Source: Pseudomonadota bacterium
GTDB lineage: Bacteria; Pseudomonadota; Alphaproteobacteria; Rs-D84
Reading direction: 5' to 3'
NCBI GenBank assembly: GCA_030531915.1
Contig: JAUNMD010000061.1
Location: 1 to 6,282, forward strand
DNA: 6,282 nt
Positions within the stretch are counted from its first letter, which is position 1, and each line of letters starts with the position of its first letter. The position numbers and the translations under genes were made by a program. Shown here piece after piece: positions 6,086 to 6,282 of the stretch. The notes under the pieces were generated by a model. That model was given only the letters and a program-made list of their open reading frames with translations. It did not search any database and had not been told where the DNA came from.

Positions 6086-6282
6086 ATGACGCCGACACAA
6101 TATTTTACCGCCGTGCCAAAACGCCTGAATATGGACATTCGTTCGGAATTATATTCTGTGAATGAATTTACATTTGCGGTGGCGGTAATATTGTCGGCAC
6201 AGGCCACCGATAAAAAGGTGAACGAGGTTACGCCCCAACTGTTTGCCATTGCGCCAACACCGGCGAAAATGATTGCACTGGG
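6086..6282 (+). CDS. nth: Endonuclease III, N-terminal part (runs off the window)
   Basis: Base-excision repair DNA glycosylase/AP lyase that removes oxidised pyrimidines. Only 65 complete codons are present. The stretch from FTFAVAVILSAQATDKKVNE to TPAKMIALG aligns well with E. coli Nth (FELLIAVLLSAQATDVSVNK ... TPAAMLELG), including the Gln of LSAQATD (Gln39 here, Gln41 in E. coli) that inserts into the DNA duplex. The catalytic Lys, the helix-hairpin-helix with its Asp, and the 4Fe-4S cysteines lie beyond the edge and cannot be checked. The ATG lies one base after the ileS stop, with an AAAAGG ribosome site (6074-6079) inside the last ileS codons, 6 nt upstream. This spacing implies cotranscription and translational coupling with ileS. 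MutY shares this fold, but the N-terminus fits Nth better. Confidence 0.9.
   Translation, partial: MTPTQYFTAVPKRLNMDIRSELYSVNEFTFAVAVILSAQATDKKVNEVTPQLFAIAPTPAKMIAL

Overview
The window reads as a piece of a bacterial chromosome. The best guess is an uncultured or host-associated alphaproteobacterium, for example of the Rickettsiales/Holosporales or gut-MAG type. This rests on the type 2 (eukaryote-like) isoleucyl-tRNA synthetase, a proteobacterial-looking MnmG and Nth, a tRNA with encoded CCA, and compact AT-rich intergenic DNA around moderately GC-rich housekeeping genes. The assignment is inference and I hold it at low to moderate confidence.

Layout. (i) 2-1507 (+): the 3' nine-tenths of mnmG, a tRNA wobble-uridine modification enzyme that is unusually short in its C-terminal region, closed by a strong bidirectional hairpin terminator. 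(ii) 1558-2154 (-): an unrecognised 198-aa protein, convergent with mnmG, with a near-consensus sigma70-type promoter and a good Shine-Dalgarno. (iii) 2282-2357 (+): tRNA-Thr(CGT), followed by a perfect inverted-repeat terminator shared with the next gene. (iv) 2394-2831 (-): an unrecognised 145-aa protein with an extended -10 promoter and an AAAGGA ribosome site. (v) 2894-3054 (+): a promoter, a 10-codon leader ORF reading MKQTAIIIIK, and a set of overlapping hairpins ending in a terminator with eight Us. (vi) 3055-6084 (+): ileS, complete. (vii) 6086-6282 (+): the start of nth (endonuclease III), one base after the ileS stop.

The most interesting element is the ileS leader. Four consecutive isoleucine codons (AUA AUU AUU AUU) lie directly upstream of mutually exclusive RNA pairings and an intrinsic terminator, just before the isoleucyl-tRNA synthetase gene. 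This is the architecture of ribosome-mediated transcription attenuation: when charged tRNA-Ile is scarce, the ribosome would stall on the Ile run, the terminator would not form, and ileS (and probably nth) would be transcribed. The predicted transcript begins only about 3 nt before the leader AUG and has no Shine-Dalgarno, so the leader peptide may be translated from a leaderless message.

Three of the recognised genes (mnmG, tRNA-Thr, ileS) serve translation; nth is base-excision DNA repair and appears to share the ileS transcript. The two minus-strand proteins have no function I can assign. No mobile element, CRISPR array or phage gene was seen, and no stretch of more than 300 bases lacks a gene.
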